A stretch of DNA of 64,000 nt, taken from contig CBDDBU010000028.1 of assembly GCA_965226045.1 (NCBI GenBank), forward strand, positions 434,001 to 498,000, in the 5' to 3' direction. The notes beneath the pieces are model-generated. The model saw only the letters and a list, made by a program, of their open reading frames with translations, ran no database searches and was not told the DNA's origin. Source of the DNA: CBDDBU01 sp965226045. Lineage in GTDB: Bacteria; Pseudomonadota; Alphaproteobacteria; VGEJ01. This document shows positions 26,461-38,574 of the stretch, one piece after another; position 1 is the stretch's first letter; each line of letters opens with the position of its first letter. The translations under genes were made by a program, and so were the position numbers.

Positions 26461-27026
26461 GAGTCCCGCTTCGGGTCGTGGTGACCCGGCGGCGCCAGTT
26501 CGTCCAGCCGGCGACAGACGTCATCTACCACGCGGAGGTGCGGCGCGGCTCCGGTCATCACCGTCACATCCGCCTCGGCATACACCGGATAGCGCTCATG
26601 GATCAGGCGTCCGAGGGTTTCGCGCGGATCGCCCGCCTTGAGGAGCGGCCTGTTGTCGCGCCGGGCGACTCGCGCGAGCAGGACATCGAGATCCGCCCGC
26701 AACCAAATTGATATTCCCTTCGCGCGAATCCGCGCGCGCGTACAAGGATCCATGAAGGCGCCGCCGCCGGTCGCCAGGACGTGCGGTGGCTCCTCGAGCA
26801 GGCGGGCGATGACGCGCCGCTCGCCGTCGCGGAACGCGGCTTCGCCACGGCTTGAGAAAATATCCTCGATCGAGCACCCGGCCGCTTTCTCGATCTCGCC
26901 GTCGGCGTCCTTGAAGGGCCGCCCAAGCCGTGCCGCGAGGCGGCGCCCGACGGTACTCTTGCCGGCGCCCATTAGGCCGATCAGGACCACCGTCTTGTCG
27001 GCGATGGCGCCGTGAGGTTCAGACAT
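26457..27026 (-). CDS. aroK: Shikimate kinase
   Basis: The 189-aa kinase phosphorylates shikimate at the 3-hydroxyl. It has P-loop GLMGAGKSTVGRRLA, the Asp-containing PFKDADGEIE for shikimate binding, and the loop ATGGGAF with an Arg downstream. It is the first gene of the minus-strand aroK-aroB unit and is divergent from the 46-aa membrane-protein gene at 27214. Confidence 0.95.
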   Translation of the reverse strand: MSEPHGAIADKTVVLIGLMGAGKSTVGRRLAARLGRPFKDADGEIEKAAGCSIEDIFSSRGEAAFRDGERRVIARLLEEPPHVLATGGGAFMDPCTRARIRAKGISIWLRADLDVLLARVARRDNRPLLKAGDPRETLGRLIHERYPVYAEADVTVMTGAAPHLRVVDDVCRRLDELAPPGHHDPKRDS

Positions 27027-27148
27027 CCAGGTCGGCGGTGCCCGCCCCCGCGCCCCGGCTCGGACCAGCGCCGAAGCTACGTTGATGGCCCGGTCGCCAA
27101 GGGATAAACTGCCGCATCTTCGCCATAATCGCAGCCTATCATACGTGG

Positions 27149-27180
27149 CTGAGACCTGTCCCAGCGCCCCTCTGTCTCAG
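27149..27180. promoter_or_regulatory. Inverted repeat in the divergent aroK / xerD-operon region
   Basis: CTGAGAC and its complement GTCTCAG are separated by 18 bp, in the 187-bp gap between divergently transcribed genes. The size and position suit a dimeric regulator site, but no known motif is recognised. Confidence 0.3.
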
Positions 27181-27213
27181 TGGCCCCAAGACCGGAGCGG
27201 CTAGCCGCCACAG

Positions 27214-27354
27214 ATGTCGAGATTGACGGTCGTCGTGTTGCTGATCGTGGTGGTTGCCATCGCGGGCGGCGCCGTATTCCTGCTCACCTGGGACATCCCG
27301 CCACCCACCCGCACCATCGAGAAGATCGTTCCGAATGACCGTTTCCAGGACTAG
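27214..27354 (+). CDS. Small single-pass membrane protein (46 aa) upstream of xerD
   Basis: A 46-residue protein with N-terminal MSRL, a hydrophobic helix of about 22 residues (TVVVLLIVVVAIAGGAVFLL), then TWDIPPPTRTIEKIVPNDRF. The hydrophobic-then-DIPPPT layout matches a short protein commonly annotated next to xerD in alphaproteobacteria. Its last 20 bases overlap the start of the next gene, so translation is probably coupled. The function is unknown. Because it is so short, routine gene calling may miss it. Confidence 0.75.
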   Translation: MSRLTVVVLLIVVVAIAGGAVFLLTWDIPPPTRTIEKIVPNDRFQD

Positions 27355-29158
27355 CTCGGGACTTTCGCTGGTGCTCCTCGGGCTGCTGCTTGCCGTGGGC
27401 CCGGCGCGGGCCCAGGAGGATGCGGCGACGGGGCCACCCGTCAAGCTATTCGACGAAGAGCAGGCCGACGGGTCGGGCGATGTCTCGGGCGAGGATCCGG
27501 CGGCGGCGCTCGAGGTCGAGGTGACACCGGCCCCCGCGCCCGTCACCCTCGAGCCGCCACCCGCGGCGAACGCTCCGGCCGAGACGGGCATCGTCGTCGA
27601 CACGCTCAACCGCATCGATCCGGGCTCGATCGGCCTGCTCGCCGCCAGCGAGGGCGGTTTTGGCCTCGACATGTGGCGAGGGTCGAGCCGCGCGGTCGTC
27701 GCCACGCTGATATCGCGCTTGCCGATGGGCACCTCATCGCGGGTCATGCAGGACCTGTCGCGCCGTCTGCTGTTGTCGGAAGCTCGGGTTCCGCTGGGTG
27801 AGGACGACGCGATCGACTTGTTGTGGCGGCGGGTCGAAAGACTAGCGGCCGGCGGCCAGATCGAGGCCATCAGTGAGCTGCTGCGGATCGCGCCCGTCGA
27901 TGCCGTCGGGGCGCGCCTCGCCCGCATCGAAGTCGACGCGCTTTATCTGAGGGGCGATTACGCGGGCGCCTGCGCGCGCGCCGAGGGCATGGTGGGCGGC
28001 AGCGACGATCCCTACTGGCTGAAAGCGGTCGCGCTCTGCCGTGCACTGCGTGGCGAAGAGGCCAAGGCGATGCTGGCGGTCAGTCTTTTGCACGAACTTG
28101 AAGCGGCCGGAGACCCGTCGTTCTACCGGTTGTTCTCGATCCTTACGGGGGGCCAAGCCGAGCCGATCGAGAGCCTGCCCGAACCGACCGCGCTTCACCT
28201 CGCGATGATGCGGGCGGCGAACCTCGGCATTCCACCCGATGCGCTTGAGGGGGCGCCGCCCGCCATTCTGCGCGGCATCGCGACCGCTCCCAGTACGCCC
28301 GGGCCGGTGCGCGTGACCGCCGCGACTCGGGCCGAGGCGGTCGGGGTGCTCGACGCCGGGGCGCTTGGCCGGATCTACGCCAGCCTCATCTTCGAGGCCG
28401 ACGAACGCGGCGCGCCCGAGGCGACGATTGACGCCGACGGCGGTCCGCGGACCCAAGCGCTGCTCTATCAACTTAGTCAGATGAAGACCGTAGCGCGCGC
28501 CCGCGCCCGCGCGCTCGAATTGGGGCTTGGTCTGGGTCGCGCCCAGCACCGCTATGCGACGGCCGCCCGGGTCAGCTTGCCGGCCATGTTGAATCTTCCC
28601 CCCAGTCCGGGGCGGAGCGCGCTGGCGCCCGAACTGGTCCGCGCGCTACTGACCGCAGGCGCGACGACCGAGGCCGTCGCCTGGTTCAAGGTCCTCGCCG
28701 AGACCGACGCGGTCGCCGCCGATGCCCTGCGGCCGCTGATCCACATCGCCGCCGAGGACGTGATCGCGTGGGAACCCGCGATGATCGGTCGTTGGTGGCG
28801 CGCGTGGGCGCCTGCCACCGAACCGGTGCGCCAAGCCCGGGGCGGGGTCTTGTTGACGGTACTCGAGGCGCTGGGCGACGAGGTGCCGGCGGCGGACTGG
28901 GACGCGCTCCTGACGGTTGGCGGCGTGGAAACCGAGGCCATGCCGGCCGCCGCTGTCTGGCGCGGTCTCGCCCAGGCGTCCGCCGACGAACGCACCGGCG
29001 CAACCGTCGCGCTGGCGCTGATCGCACTCGGCGAGGGGGGGCCGGCGGGCGTCCACTCGGCCGCGCTCGGCGCGGTTATCACCGCCCTCCGGCGCATCGG
29101 CCTTGAGTCCGAGGCCCGCGCCCTCGCCTTGGAAGCGGCCCTCGCCAAAGGACTCTAG
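27335..29158 (+). CDS. Secreted alpha-helical repeat protein of unknown function, next to xerD
   Basis: The 607-aa protein has a clear signal peptide (VLLGLLLAVGPARA, cleavage near AQEDA). A low-complexity P/A/E linker extends to about residue 85, followed by repeated helical hairpins (for example LRIAPVDAVGARLARIEVDALY) resembling TPR/Sel1-type solenoids. The first ATG of the longer frame is rejected: the chosen start at 27335 begins the signal sequence and overlaps the upstream small gene. No enzymatic motif is seen. It is likely a periplasmic or membrane-associated scaffold. Its conserved place before xerD suggests co-transcription. Confidence 0.8.
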   Translation: MTVSRTSSGLSLVLLGLLLAVGPARAQEDAATGPPVKLFDEEQADGSGDVSGEDPAAALEVEVTPAPAPVTLEPPPAANAPAETGIVVDTLNRIDPGSIGLLAASEGGFGLDMWRGSSRAVVATLISRLPMGTSSRVMQDLSRRLLLSEARVPLGEDDAIDLLWRRVERLAAGGQIEAISELLRIAPVDAVGARLARIEVDALYLRGDYAGACARAEGMVGGSDDPYWLKAVALCRALRGEEAKAMLAVSLLHELEAAGDPSFYRLFSILTGGQAEPIESLPEPTALHLAMMRAANLGIPPDALEGAPPAILRGIATAPSTPGPVRVTAATRAEAVGVLDAGALGRIYASLIFEADERGAPEATIDADGGPRTQALLYQLSQMKTVARARARALELGLGLGRAQHRYATAARVSLPAMLNLPPSPGRSALAPELVRALLTAGATTEAVAWFKVLAETDAVAADALRPLIHIAAEDVIAWEPAMIGRWWRAWAPATEPVRQARGGVLLTVLEALGDEVPAADWDALLTVGGVETEAMPAAAVWRGLAQASADERTGATVALALIALGEGGPAGVHSAALGAVITALRRIGLESEARALALEAALAKGL

Positions 29159-29163
29159 CGGCG

Positions 29164-30105
<942 letters not shown>

Positions 30106-30187
30106 CATTGACAGGACCCGACCCCATTGCCATGTTCGCCGGCGGCCGGGAGGGACCACGGTCGACGACCCAGGAGACGACACCACC

Positions 30188-31198
30188 ATGAGCTTCAAGA
30201 TCATCGAACAGGCGCGCGCGCGCCTGAACCGCTCGGAACTTGCCGTGCCCGGAAGCGAGCCGCGTTTCTTCGAGCGTGCCGCGAGTTCGGACGCCGACGT
30301 TGTCTTCCTCGATCTTGAGGACGCGGTCGCGCCCGACGACAAGGAGCAGGCCCGCAAGAACGTCATCAAAGCGCTCAACGAGATCGATTGGGGCGACAAG
30401 ACGATGTCGGTGCGCATCAACGGGCTCGATACCCATTTCATGTACCGAGACGTTGTCGATGTCGTCGAGCAGGCCGGCGAGCGCCTGGACATGATCATGA
30501 TTCCCAAGGTCGGCACCGCCGCCGATATCTATGCCGTCGACATGATGGTCACCCAAATCGAAGACGCGAAGAGCTACAAGAAGCGCATCGGCTTCGAGCA
30601 CATCATCGAGACCGCGCTTGGCATGCAGAATGTGCACGAGATCGCGGCGGCCAGCCCGCGCAACGAATCGCTGCACTTTGGCGTTGCCGACTACGCCGCC
30701 TCGACCCGGGCGCGCACCACCAACATCGGCGGCGTCAACCCCGACTACTCGGTCCTCACCGATCCCGACGGGGCTGGCGAGCGCGAGGTTCATTGGGGCG
30801 ACATGTGGCACTACGCGATCGCCCGCATGGTCGTCGCGGCACGCGCCAACGGCCTCAGGCCGATCGATGGTCCGTTCGGCGATTTCTCCGATCCCGACGG
30901 CTACCGCGCCGCGGCGCGGCGGGCGGCGGCGCTCGGGATCGAAGGCAAATGGGCAATCCATCCCAACCAGGTCAGCCTCGCCAACGAAGTCTTCACGCCC
31001 ACCAAGGAGGAGACCACCAAGGCCAAGCGCATCATCGCCGCGATGAAGCAGGCGCTGCGCGAGGGCAAGGGCGCGGTCGCGCTCGACGGGCGGCTGATCG
31101 ACATCGCTTCGGTGCGCCAGGCCGAGGTGATGGTGACCAAGGCGAAGCTGATCTCGGGTCGCGGCGGGAAGAGCAAAGGGGCCGCCCCGCGCAAGTAG
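30188..31198 (+). CDS. mcl: Malyl-CoA / beta-methylmalyl-CoA lyase (CitE-like)
   Basis: The 336-aa HpcH/HpaI-family lyase closely follows the Rhodobacter Mcl1 pattern by memory of the family: PGSEPRFFERAASSDADVVF, LDLEDAVAPDDKEQAR, VRINGLDTHFMYRDVVDVVE, IMIPKVGTAADIYAVD and the C-terminal GKWAIHPNQVSLANEVFTP. Such enzymes split or form malyl-CoA and beta-methylmalyl-CoA to give glyoxylate plus acetyl- or propionyl-CoA in the ethylmalonyl-CoA and related pathways. The mutase and MeaB elsewhere in the window fit propionyl-CoA handling. AGGAGA lies nine bases before the ATG. Confidence 0.9.
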   Translation: MSFKIIEQARARLNRSELAVPGSEPRFFERAASSDADVVFLDLEDAVAPDDKEQARKNVIKALNEIDWGDKTMSVRINGLDTHFMYRDVVDVVEQAGERLDMIMIPKVGTAADIYAVDMMVTQIEDAKSYKKRIGFEHIIETALGMQNVHEIAAASPRNESLHFGVADYAASTRARTTNIGGVNPDYSVLTDPDGAGEREVHWGDMWHYAIARMVVAARANGLRPIDGPFGDFSDPDGYRAAARRAAALGIEGKWAIHPNQVSLANEVFTPTKEETTKAKRIIAAMKQALREGKGAVALDGRLIDIASVRQAEVMVTKAKLISGRGGKSKGAAPRK

Positions 31199-31270
31199 CC
31201 CACCCAGCGCAAGCAGGCCGCCAAACAGGCGCGCGAGGCTAGGCGCGCGCCCGGAGAACGACCACAAGGA

Positions 31271-32224
31271 ATGGACCACTTCCTCGACTTCGAAAAGCCG
31301 ATCGCCGAACTCGAGGGGAAGATCAAGGAGTTGCGGCATGTCGCCGACAGCGGCGATGTCAACATCGCCGAGGAAGTCGTGCGCCTCGAGGCCAAGGCCG
31401 AGCAACTGCTGCGCCAGACCTACGGCAAGCTCAGCGCGTGGCAAAAGGCGCAGGTCGCTCGCCACCCCGAGCGCCCGCATTTCAGCGACTACGCGCGCAC
31501 CCTGTTGACGGATTTCACGCCGCTCGCCGGCGATCGGGCGTTCGCCGACGATCACGCCATCATCGGCGGCCTCGGCCGCTTTCGCGGGCGCACGGTGGTG
31601 GCGATCGGCACCGAGAAGGGCGCCGGCACCGAGGGTCGCGTCGAGCGCAACTTCGGCATGGCCCACCCCGAAGGGTATCGCAAGGCGGTCCGCCTGTTCG
31701 AACTTGCCGACCGCTTTGGCGCGCCGGTGCTCACCTTCATCGACACGCCCGGCGCCTATCCCGGCATCGAGGCAGAGGAGCGCGGTCAGGCCGAGGCTAT
31801 CGCCCGCTCGATTCAAACCTGCCTCGACCTTCGGGTGCCGGTGATCAGCGTCATTATCGGCGAGGGCGGCTCGGGCGGCGCGATCGCGCTCGGCGTCGGC
31901 GACCGAATCTTGATGCTGGAATACGCGATCTATTCGGTTATCTCGCCCGAGGGTTGCGCGTCGATCCTGTGGCGCAGCTCGGAGCGCACCCGCGATGCCG
32001 CCGAGATGCTGCGCATGACCGCCCAGGACATGCTTGAGCTCAAGATCATCGACGAGGCGGTGGCCGAGCCGGTCGGCGGCGCCCATCGATTTCCCACCGA
32101 GACCATCGCTGCGGCCGGCGACTCGATCGGCCGCCACCTCACTGCACTGGAGGACGAGGGCGCAACCATCGATCACCGCGCTGGGCGCCGCCAAAAATTT
32201 CTCAACATGGGCACGGGCCTATAG
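31271..32224 (+). CDS. accA: Acetyl-CoA carboxylase carboxyltransferase subunit alpha
   Basis: The 317-aa protein begins with the expected helical segment (MDHFLDFEKPIAELEGKI) and contains the carboxyltransferase core: FGMAHPEGYRKAVRLFELA, FIDTPGAYPGIEAEERGQ, and VIIGEGGSGGAIALGVGD. With AccB, AccC and AccD it makes malonyl-CoA for fatty acids; the partner subunits are encoded elsewhere. It follows mcl by 72 bp and converges on secA across an intergenic palindrome. Confidence 0.96.
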   Translation: MDHFLDFEKPIAELEGKIKELRHVADSGDVNIAEEVVRLEAKAEQLLRQTYGKLSAWQKAQVARHPERPHFSDYARTLLTDFTPLAGDRAFADDHAIIGGLGRFRGRTVVAIGTEKGAGTEGRVERNFGMAHPEGYRKAVRLFELADRFGAPVLTFIDTPGAYPGIEAEERGQAEAIARSIQTCLDLRVPVISVIIGEGGSGGAIALGVGDRILMLEYAIYSVISPEGCASILWRSSERTRDAAEMLRMTAQDMLELKIIDEAVAEPVGGAHRFPTETIAAAGDSIGRHLTALEDEGATIDHRAGRRQKFLNMGTGL

Positions 32225-32232
32225 CCACCTGC

Positions 32233-32333
32233 TTCGAGACGGCGCTTCGCGCCTCCTCAGCATGAGGTTAAGTATTTGATAATGTGGAACTCTTCCTCAT
32301 CCTGAGGAGCGGCCCGAAGGGCCGCGTCTCGAA
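32233..32333. repeat. Intergenic palindromic repeat between accA and secA
   Basis: A left arm beginning ttcgagacggcgcttcgcgc and running to cctcagcatgagg pairs with a right arm beginning cctcatcctgaggagc and ending cgtctcgaa. Each arm contains a smaller hairpin (gcgcttcgcgc, and cggcccgaagggccg). Sequences of this type are scattered between genes in many alphaproteobacteria. Placed between convergent genes, it probably stabilises mRNA 3' ends or acts as a bidirectional terminator. Confidence 0.8.
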
Positions 32334-32353
32334 CGATCGGAGCGGGCCCTGGC

Positions 32354-35068
<2,715 letters not shown>

Positions 35069-35109
35069 GCGCTGAGGTGGGGCTCGCGACCGATTGCGGG
35101 GGACAACTC

Positions 35110-35138
35110 GATGTAAGACGCGACGGCGGGTCTGTCAA
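35110..35138 (-). promoter_or_regulatory. Predicted sigma-70 promoter of secA
   Basis: The minus strand reads TTGACA, 17 bp, TACATC, ending 42 bp before the secA start. A perfect -35 hexamer and ideal spacing support it. Confidence 0.65.
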
Positions 35139-35239
35139 CGCGCCCCGCGCGGCGGGCGGCTTCGGTTCTGGCGAGACTCGGCGCGCATCGTTGCGTGCCC
35201 GCGAGTGCGGTGCCATATTTTTGGCGGAGGGATGGCACG

Positions 35240-35557
35240 ATGGCGTCAAGGCGAGTGCTTTGCTATGCGGAAGGGCGCGAGGGCCAGTGGGAAGCCGCCT
35301 GCCTCGACTTTGATATCGCCGTCCAGGGCGAGAGCTTCGGCGATGTTCACCGCGCCCTGCGCGAGGCGGTCACCACATACGTGGAGGACGTTGACGCGCT
35401 GCCGGCGGCCGACCGCGCTCGGCTATTGGCGCGCCGCGTTCCGTGGTTGGTCCGGCTTGGATTCGCGGCCCGCTTGGTCTGGTCGCTGCTGGGGCAAGGT
35501 CGGGACGATCAAGGGCCGCGAGAACGAGGCCAGTTCGAGATGTCCTGCCCCGCCTAG
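35240..35557 (+). CDS. HicB-like protein (putative antitoxin-type fold)
   Basis: The 105-aa protein has the HicB-type N-terminal sheet: RRVLCYAEGREGQWEAACLD, FDIAVQGESFGDVHRALREA, VTTYVEDVDALP. It ends with a short tail FEMSCPA seen in an alphaproteobacterial branch that normally pairs with HicA. GGAGGG lies eight bases before the ATG at 35240. Its stop overlaps the end of a HicA-like gene on the opposite strand by a few bases. Whether it still neutralises a toxin is not known, as that partner gene is broken. Confidence 0.75.
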   Translation: MASRRVLCYAEGREGQWEAACLDFDIAVQGESFGDVHRALREAVTTYVEDVDALPAADRARLLARRVPWLVRLGFAARLVWSLLGQGRDDQGPRERGQFEMSCPA

Positions 35558-35764
35558 CGGCGGAACAACTTCTTCGGCAGGCCAGACTGGCGGATCATCG
35601 GCGCCAAGGTGCCGGGCCGGAGATCGTCGCCGCCCCGTGTATAGGGCACGGTCACCAGCCGAATCCGCCCATCAACGCTCCTCGTACCGATGGTGGCTGC
35701 TTTCCTGCCTGATGAGCACAAACCCGTGCTCCCGCAGGATCGACACGAACTCTCTGGCCTTCAC
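35554..35764 (-). pseudogene. HicA-like mRNA interferase, frameshifted
   Basis: A GTG at 35764 opens a frame VKAREFVSILREHGFVLIRQ and ESSHHRYEER before a TGA. A single-base shift restores DGRIRLVTVPYTRGGDDLRP and GTLAPMIRQSGLPKKLFRR. This is a complete HicA fold of about 70 residues, with the catalytic His in ESSHHRY. HicA toxins cleave mRNA. The shift lies between GAGCGT and GATGGG near 35682. The toxin is probably inactive unless the shift is a sequencing artefact. Confidence 0.75.
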
Positions 35765-35847
35765 GCTCGTCCTCTCGGCCAAACGAGCCGGGCAGCGATG
35801 GTGGAGCGCCATTGCTCTGCCAGTCAAGCTCGGAGGGGATTGAGACG

Positions 35848-35875
35848 TTGAGGCCACCTCCGCGCGGCGTGTAAC
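35848..35875 (+). promoter_or_regulatory. Possible argJ promoter
   Basis: TTGAGG, a 16-bp spacer and TGTAAC lie about 50 bp before the argJ start in an otherwise GC-rich gap. The hexamers fit moderately well. Confidence 0.4.
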
Positions 35876-35929
35876 ATCCGCCCGCCTTGGCGGCTCGGCC
35901 GCGTCGCCCCGAACTCACGAGTGATCGCC

Positions 35930-37165
35930 ATGCCTGATGCCCGCGTTTCGCCGTTTGCTCCGGCCGCGTTCCCGGCGCTCGCACCGATCGCTGGGGTTCG
36001 CGTGGCGACCGCAGCCGTGGGCGTCCACTATCGCGGGCGGACCGATGTGATGATGGCCGCGCTCGATCCCGGCACCAGCGTCGCTGGGGTTTTCACCACC
36101 TCGCGGACCTCGGCGGCGCCGGTTGCCTGGTGTCGGCGCATACTCGGCGGCGGCGGCGCGCGCGGACTGGTGGTCAACGCCGGCAACGCCAACGTCTTTA
36201 CGGGGCGCGACGGGGCGGTGGCCGTGGGCGCGACCGCCGAGGCTGGCGCCCACGCGCTCGGCTGTGCGCCCCATGAGGTGTTCGTGGCCTCGACCGGGGT
36301 CATCGGGGTCAAGCTGCCCTACGAGCGCGTCACCGGGGCGCTCCCCGATATGGCCAGGGACCTTGCGCCGGGCCGTTGGCGGGAGGCGGCCGAGGCCATC
36401 CGCACCACCGATACCTACGCCAAGGGCGCGGGCGCCGTGGCCGACATCGCTGGCGTCCCCGTGGTCATCAGCGGCATCTGCAAGGGTTCGGGCATGATCG
36501 CGCCGGACATGGCGACGATGCATGCCTACGTGTTCACCGATGCACGGCTGCCGGCGGCGGTCCTCCAGCCGCTGCTGGCCACAGCCAACGCGACCAGTTT
36601 CAACTGCATCACGGTCGACAGCGACACCTCGACCAGCGACACCGTGCTGCTGTTCTCGACCGGACGTGGGCCGGAACACGCGCCGATCGCCGCGCACACC
36701 GATCGCCGGCTGGCCGATTTCAAGGCCAAACTCGGCGCCGTCATGACCGACCTCGCCCATCAGATGGTGCGCGATGGTGAGGGCGCGAGTAAGTTCATCG
36801 CGATTCACGTCGGCGGCGCGGCCAGCCGGCGCGCGGCCCGTAAGATCGGGCTCTCGATCGCCAACTCGCCCTTGGTCAAGACCGCGATCGGCGGCTCGGA
36901 CCCGAACTGGGGACGCATTATCGCGGCCATCGGCAAGGCTGGCGAAAATGCCGACCGCGACCGCATCCGCATCTGTTTCGGCGACACCGTCGTCGCCACC
37001 GACGGCGGGCCGGCCGATCACGACGAACCGGCGTTGATCGCCTACATGCGGGGCACCGAGGTCGCGATCGCCATCGATGTCGGCGTCGGGCGTGGCCGCG
37101 CGACGGTGTGGACCTGCGATCTCACCAAGGGCTACATCGACATCAACACCGACTACCGGAGCTGA
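35930..37165 (+). CDS. argJ: Bifunctional glutamate N-acetyltransferase ArgJ
   Basis: The 411-aa enzyme transfers the acetyl group from N-acetylornithine to glutamate and can also use acetyl-CoA, recycling acetyl groups in arginine synthesis. It is made as a precursor that cleaves itself at Ala195-Thr196 in KGSGMIAPDMATM; Thr196 becomes the nucleophile. Other family segments include LVVNAGNANVFTG and SPLVKTAIGGSDPNWGRI. An in-frame GTG lies three codons upstream of the chosen ATG. The stop overlaps the start of mutT as ATGA. Confidence 0.95.
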   Translation: MPDARVSPFAPAAFPALAPIAGVRVATAAVGVHYRGRTDVMMAALDPGTSVAGVFTTSRTSAAPVAWCRRILGGGGARGLVVNAGNANVFTGRDGAVAVGATAEAGAHALGCAPHEVFVASTGVIGVKLPYERVTGALPDMARDLAPGRWREAAEAIRTTDTYAKGAGAVADIAGVPVVISGICKGSGMIAPDMATMHAYVFTDARLPAAVLQPLLATANATSFNCITVDSDTSTSDTVLLFSTGRGPEHAPIAAHTDRRLADFKAKLGAVMTDLAHQMVRDGEGASKFIAIHVGGAASRRAARKIGLSIANSPLVKTAIGGSDPNWGRIIAAIGKAGENADRDRIRICFGDTVVATDGGPADHDEPALIAYMRGTEVAIAIDVGVGRGRATVWTCDLTKGYIDINTDYRS

Positions 37166-37572
37166 TGTCCGGCCGGCCCGTCGTCGTCGTCGCGGCGGCG
37201 GCGTTGATCGACGTCGATGGCCGGGTGCTGATCGCTGAGCGCCCGCCGGGCAAGTCGTTGGCCGGCCTGTGGGAGTTCCCCGGCGGCAAGGTCGGCGTCG
37301 GCGAGACCCCCGAGCAGGCGCTGATCCGCGAGCTCAAGGAAGAGCTGGCGATCGATGTGACGGCGAGCTGCCTCGCGCCGTTCACGTTCGCGTCCCACGG
37401 CTATGAGAATTTCCACCTGCTGATGCCGCTCTATGTCTGTCGCGTTTGGGACGGCACGGCGAGCCCGTGCGAGGGTCAGCGGCTGACCTGGGCACGGCCG
37501 GCGCGCCTCGCCGACTATCCGATGCCGCCCGCCGACCGGCCGCTGGTGGCGATGTTGCGGGACCTCCTGTGA
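37165..37572 (+). CDS. mutT: Nudix pyrophosphohydrolase MutT
   Basis: The 135-aa protein carries the Nudix box GGKVGVGETPEQALIRELKEEL, with all G, E and R positions. The typical first strand is VVVVAAAALIDVDGRVLI. It hydrolyses 8-oxo-dGTP to the monophosphate and prevents A-to-C mutation. The start overlaps the argJ stop by one base (TGATG), so it is coupled to argJ. Confidence 0.92.
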   Translation: MSGRPVVVVAAAALIDVDGRVLIAERPPGKSLAGLWEFPGGKVGVGETPEQALIRELKEELAIDVTASCLAPFTFASHGYENFHLLMPLYVCRVWDGTASPCEGQRLTWARPARLADYPMPPADRPLVAMLRDLL

Positions 37573-37576
37573 GCCC

Positions 37577-38506
37577 TCAGTGCGGGCGCGCCTTGTCGCC
37601 GGCGGGCTGCTCGGTGGTGTCGAGCGCCTCCGCCAAACGCACCGTGGCGCTGCCGGGCGCGAGCGGTTTTTGCTGCGAGGCGTGGGGCGCCCACGCGGTC
37701 AGATATATGACCTGAAAGGTGGCCGGCACCCTGCCGTCGGCGGTCCCGAACCGCTCGCCGTAGATGGCCGCCGCGCGGGCCAGCGTGTCGCGCCGCGAGA
37801 ACGACTTGCGCCGCGCGCCCACCGCGTTGGCCTCGCCCATGCCGCGCAGTTCGCGCATCAGCGCCAGCGCGTCCGGGTAGGTGACGGTCAGATTGTCGAT
37901 ATCCGCCACCGGCAGGGCGAAGCCCGCGCGCTGCAGCAGCGCGCCGGCCTGGGCGACATCGACGAACGGCGAGACGCGGGGGCTGGCGGCGCCCTCGATT
38001 TCGCTTTCCGCCGACAACAGGGCCTCGCGCAGTTCGCCGAGCGTCTCGCGGCCCCACAACGCCGCCATGAACAGGCCATCGGGCTTGAGGGCGCGGCGAA
38101 TCTGATTCAGGGCGCCCGGCAGATCGTTGACCCAATGAAGGCCGAGCACGCTGACCACGAGATCGGCGCGGCCTGCGGCGAACGGCAGCCATTCCTCATC
38201 GGCGACCAGGCCCAGCCCATCGTCATCCGGTCCGCCCGGCGGCTCCGCGCCCCTGGGGGCGCCACGGGCGCTGATCCAGGTGCCCACCTGCGCCAGTTGG
38301 CCGAGGACGCGCGAGGCGGCCAGGGCGCGGCCGCCGAGTTCGATCGCCAGCGGAAAATGCCGATTGACGTCGCCAATTCGCTCGGCCACCCGGGTGGCGA
38401 CCTCGCGAAACAGAAAATCGTGCTCGGCCAGACGCGTCGCCGCGCGCGCTTGGTGCCGGCGCACCGCACCGCGATCGAACACCTGCTCCGGGGCCGCCAT
38501 CCCCAA
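37577..38506 (-). CDS. SAM methyltransferase-fold protein, NDUFAF5/BioC-like
   Basis: The 309-aa protein begins with the family segment VFDRGAVRRHQARAATRL, then has a Rossmann fold with FPLAIELGGRALA and VSVLGLHWVNDLPGALNQIR. Proteins of this alphaproteobacterial group resemble human NDUFAF5, which acts in complex I assembly, and are also called BioC-like. The canonical glycine-rich SAM loop is partly altered (ELGGR). It lies back to back with the comF gene, a common arrangement. Which reaction it catalyses is not certain. Confidence 0.82.
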   Translation of the reverse strand: MGMAAPEQVFDRGAVRRHQARAATRLAEHDFLFREVATRVAERIGDVNRHFPLAIELGGRALAASRVLGQLAQVGTWISARGAPRGAEPPGGPDDDGLGLVADEEWLPFAAGRADLVVSVLGLHWVNDLPGALNQIRRALKPDGLFMAALWGRETLGELREALLSAESEIEGAASPRVSPFVDVAQAGALLQRAGFALPVADIDNLTVTYPDALALMRELRGMGEANAVGARRKSFSRRDTLARAAAIYGERFGTADGRVPATFQVIYLTAWAPHASQQKPLAPGSATVRLAEALDTTEQPAGDKARPH

Positions 38507-38574
38507 CTATATGCCATGCGCCTCACATCGGGCTAAGGTTTGACTCGCTTCGCGCGCGATCCTTCAATCTCGCG

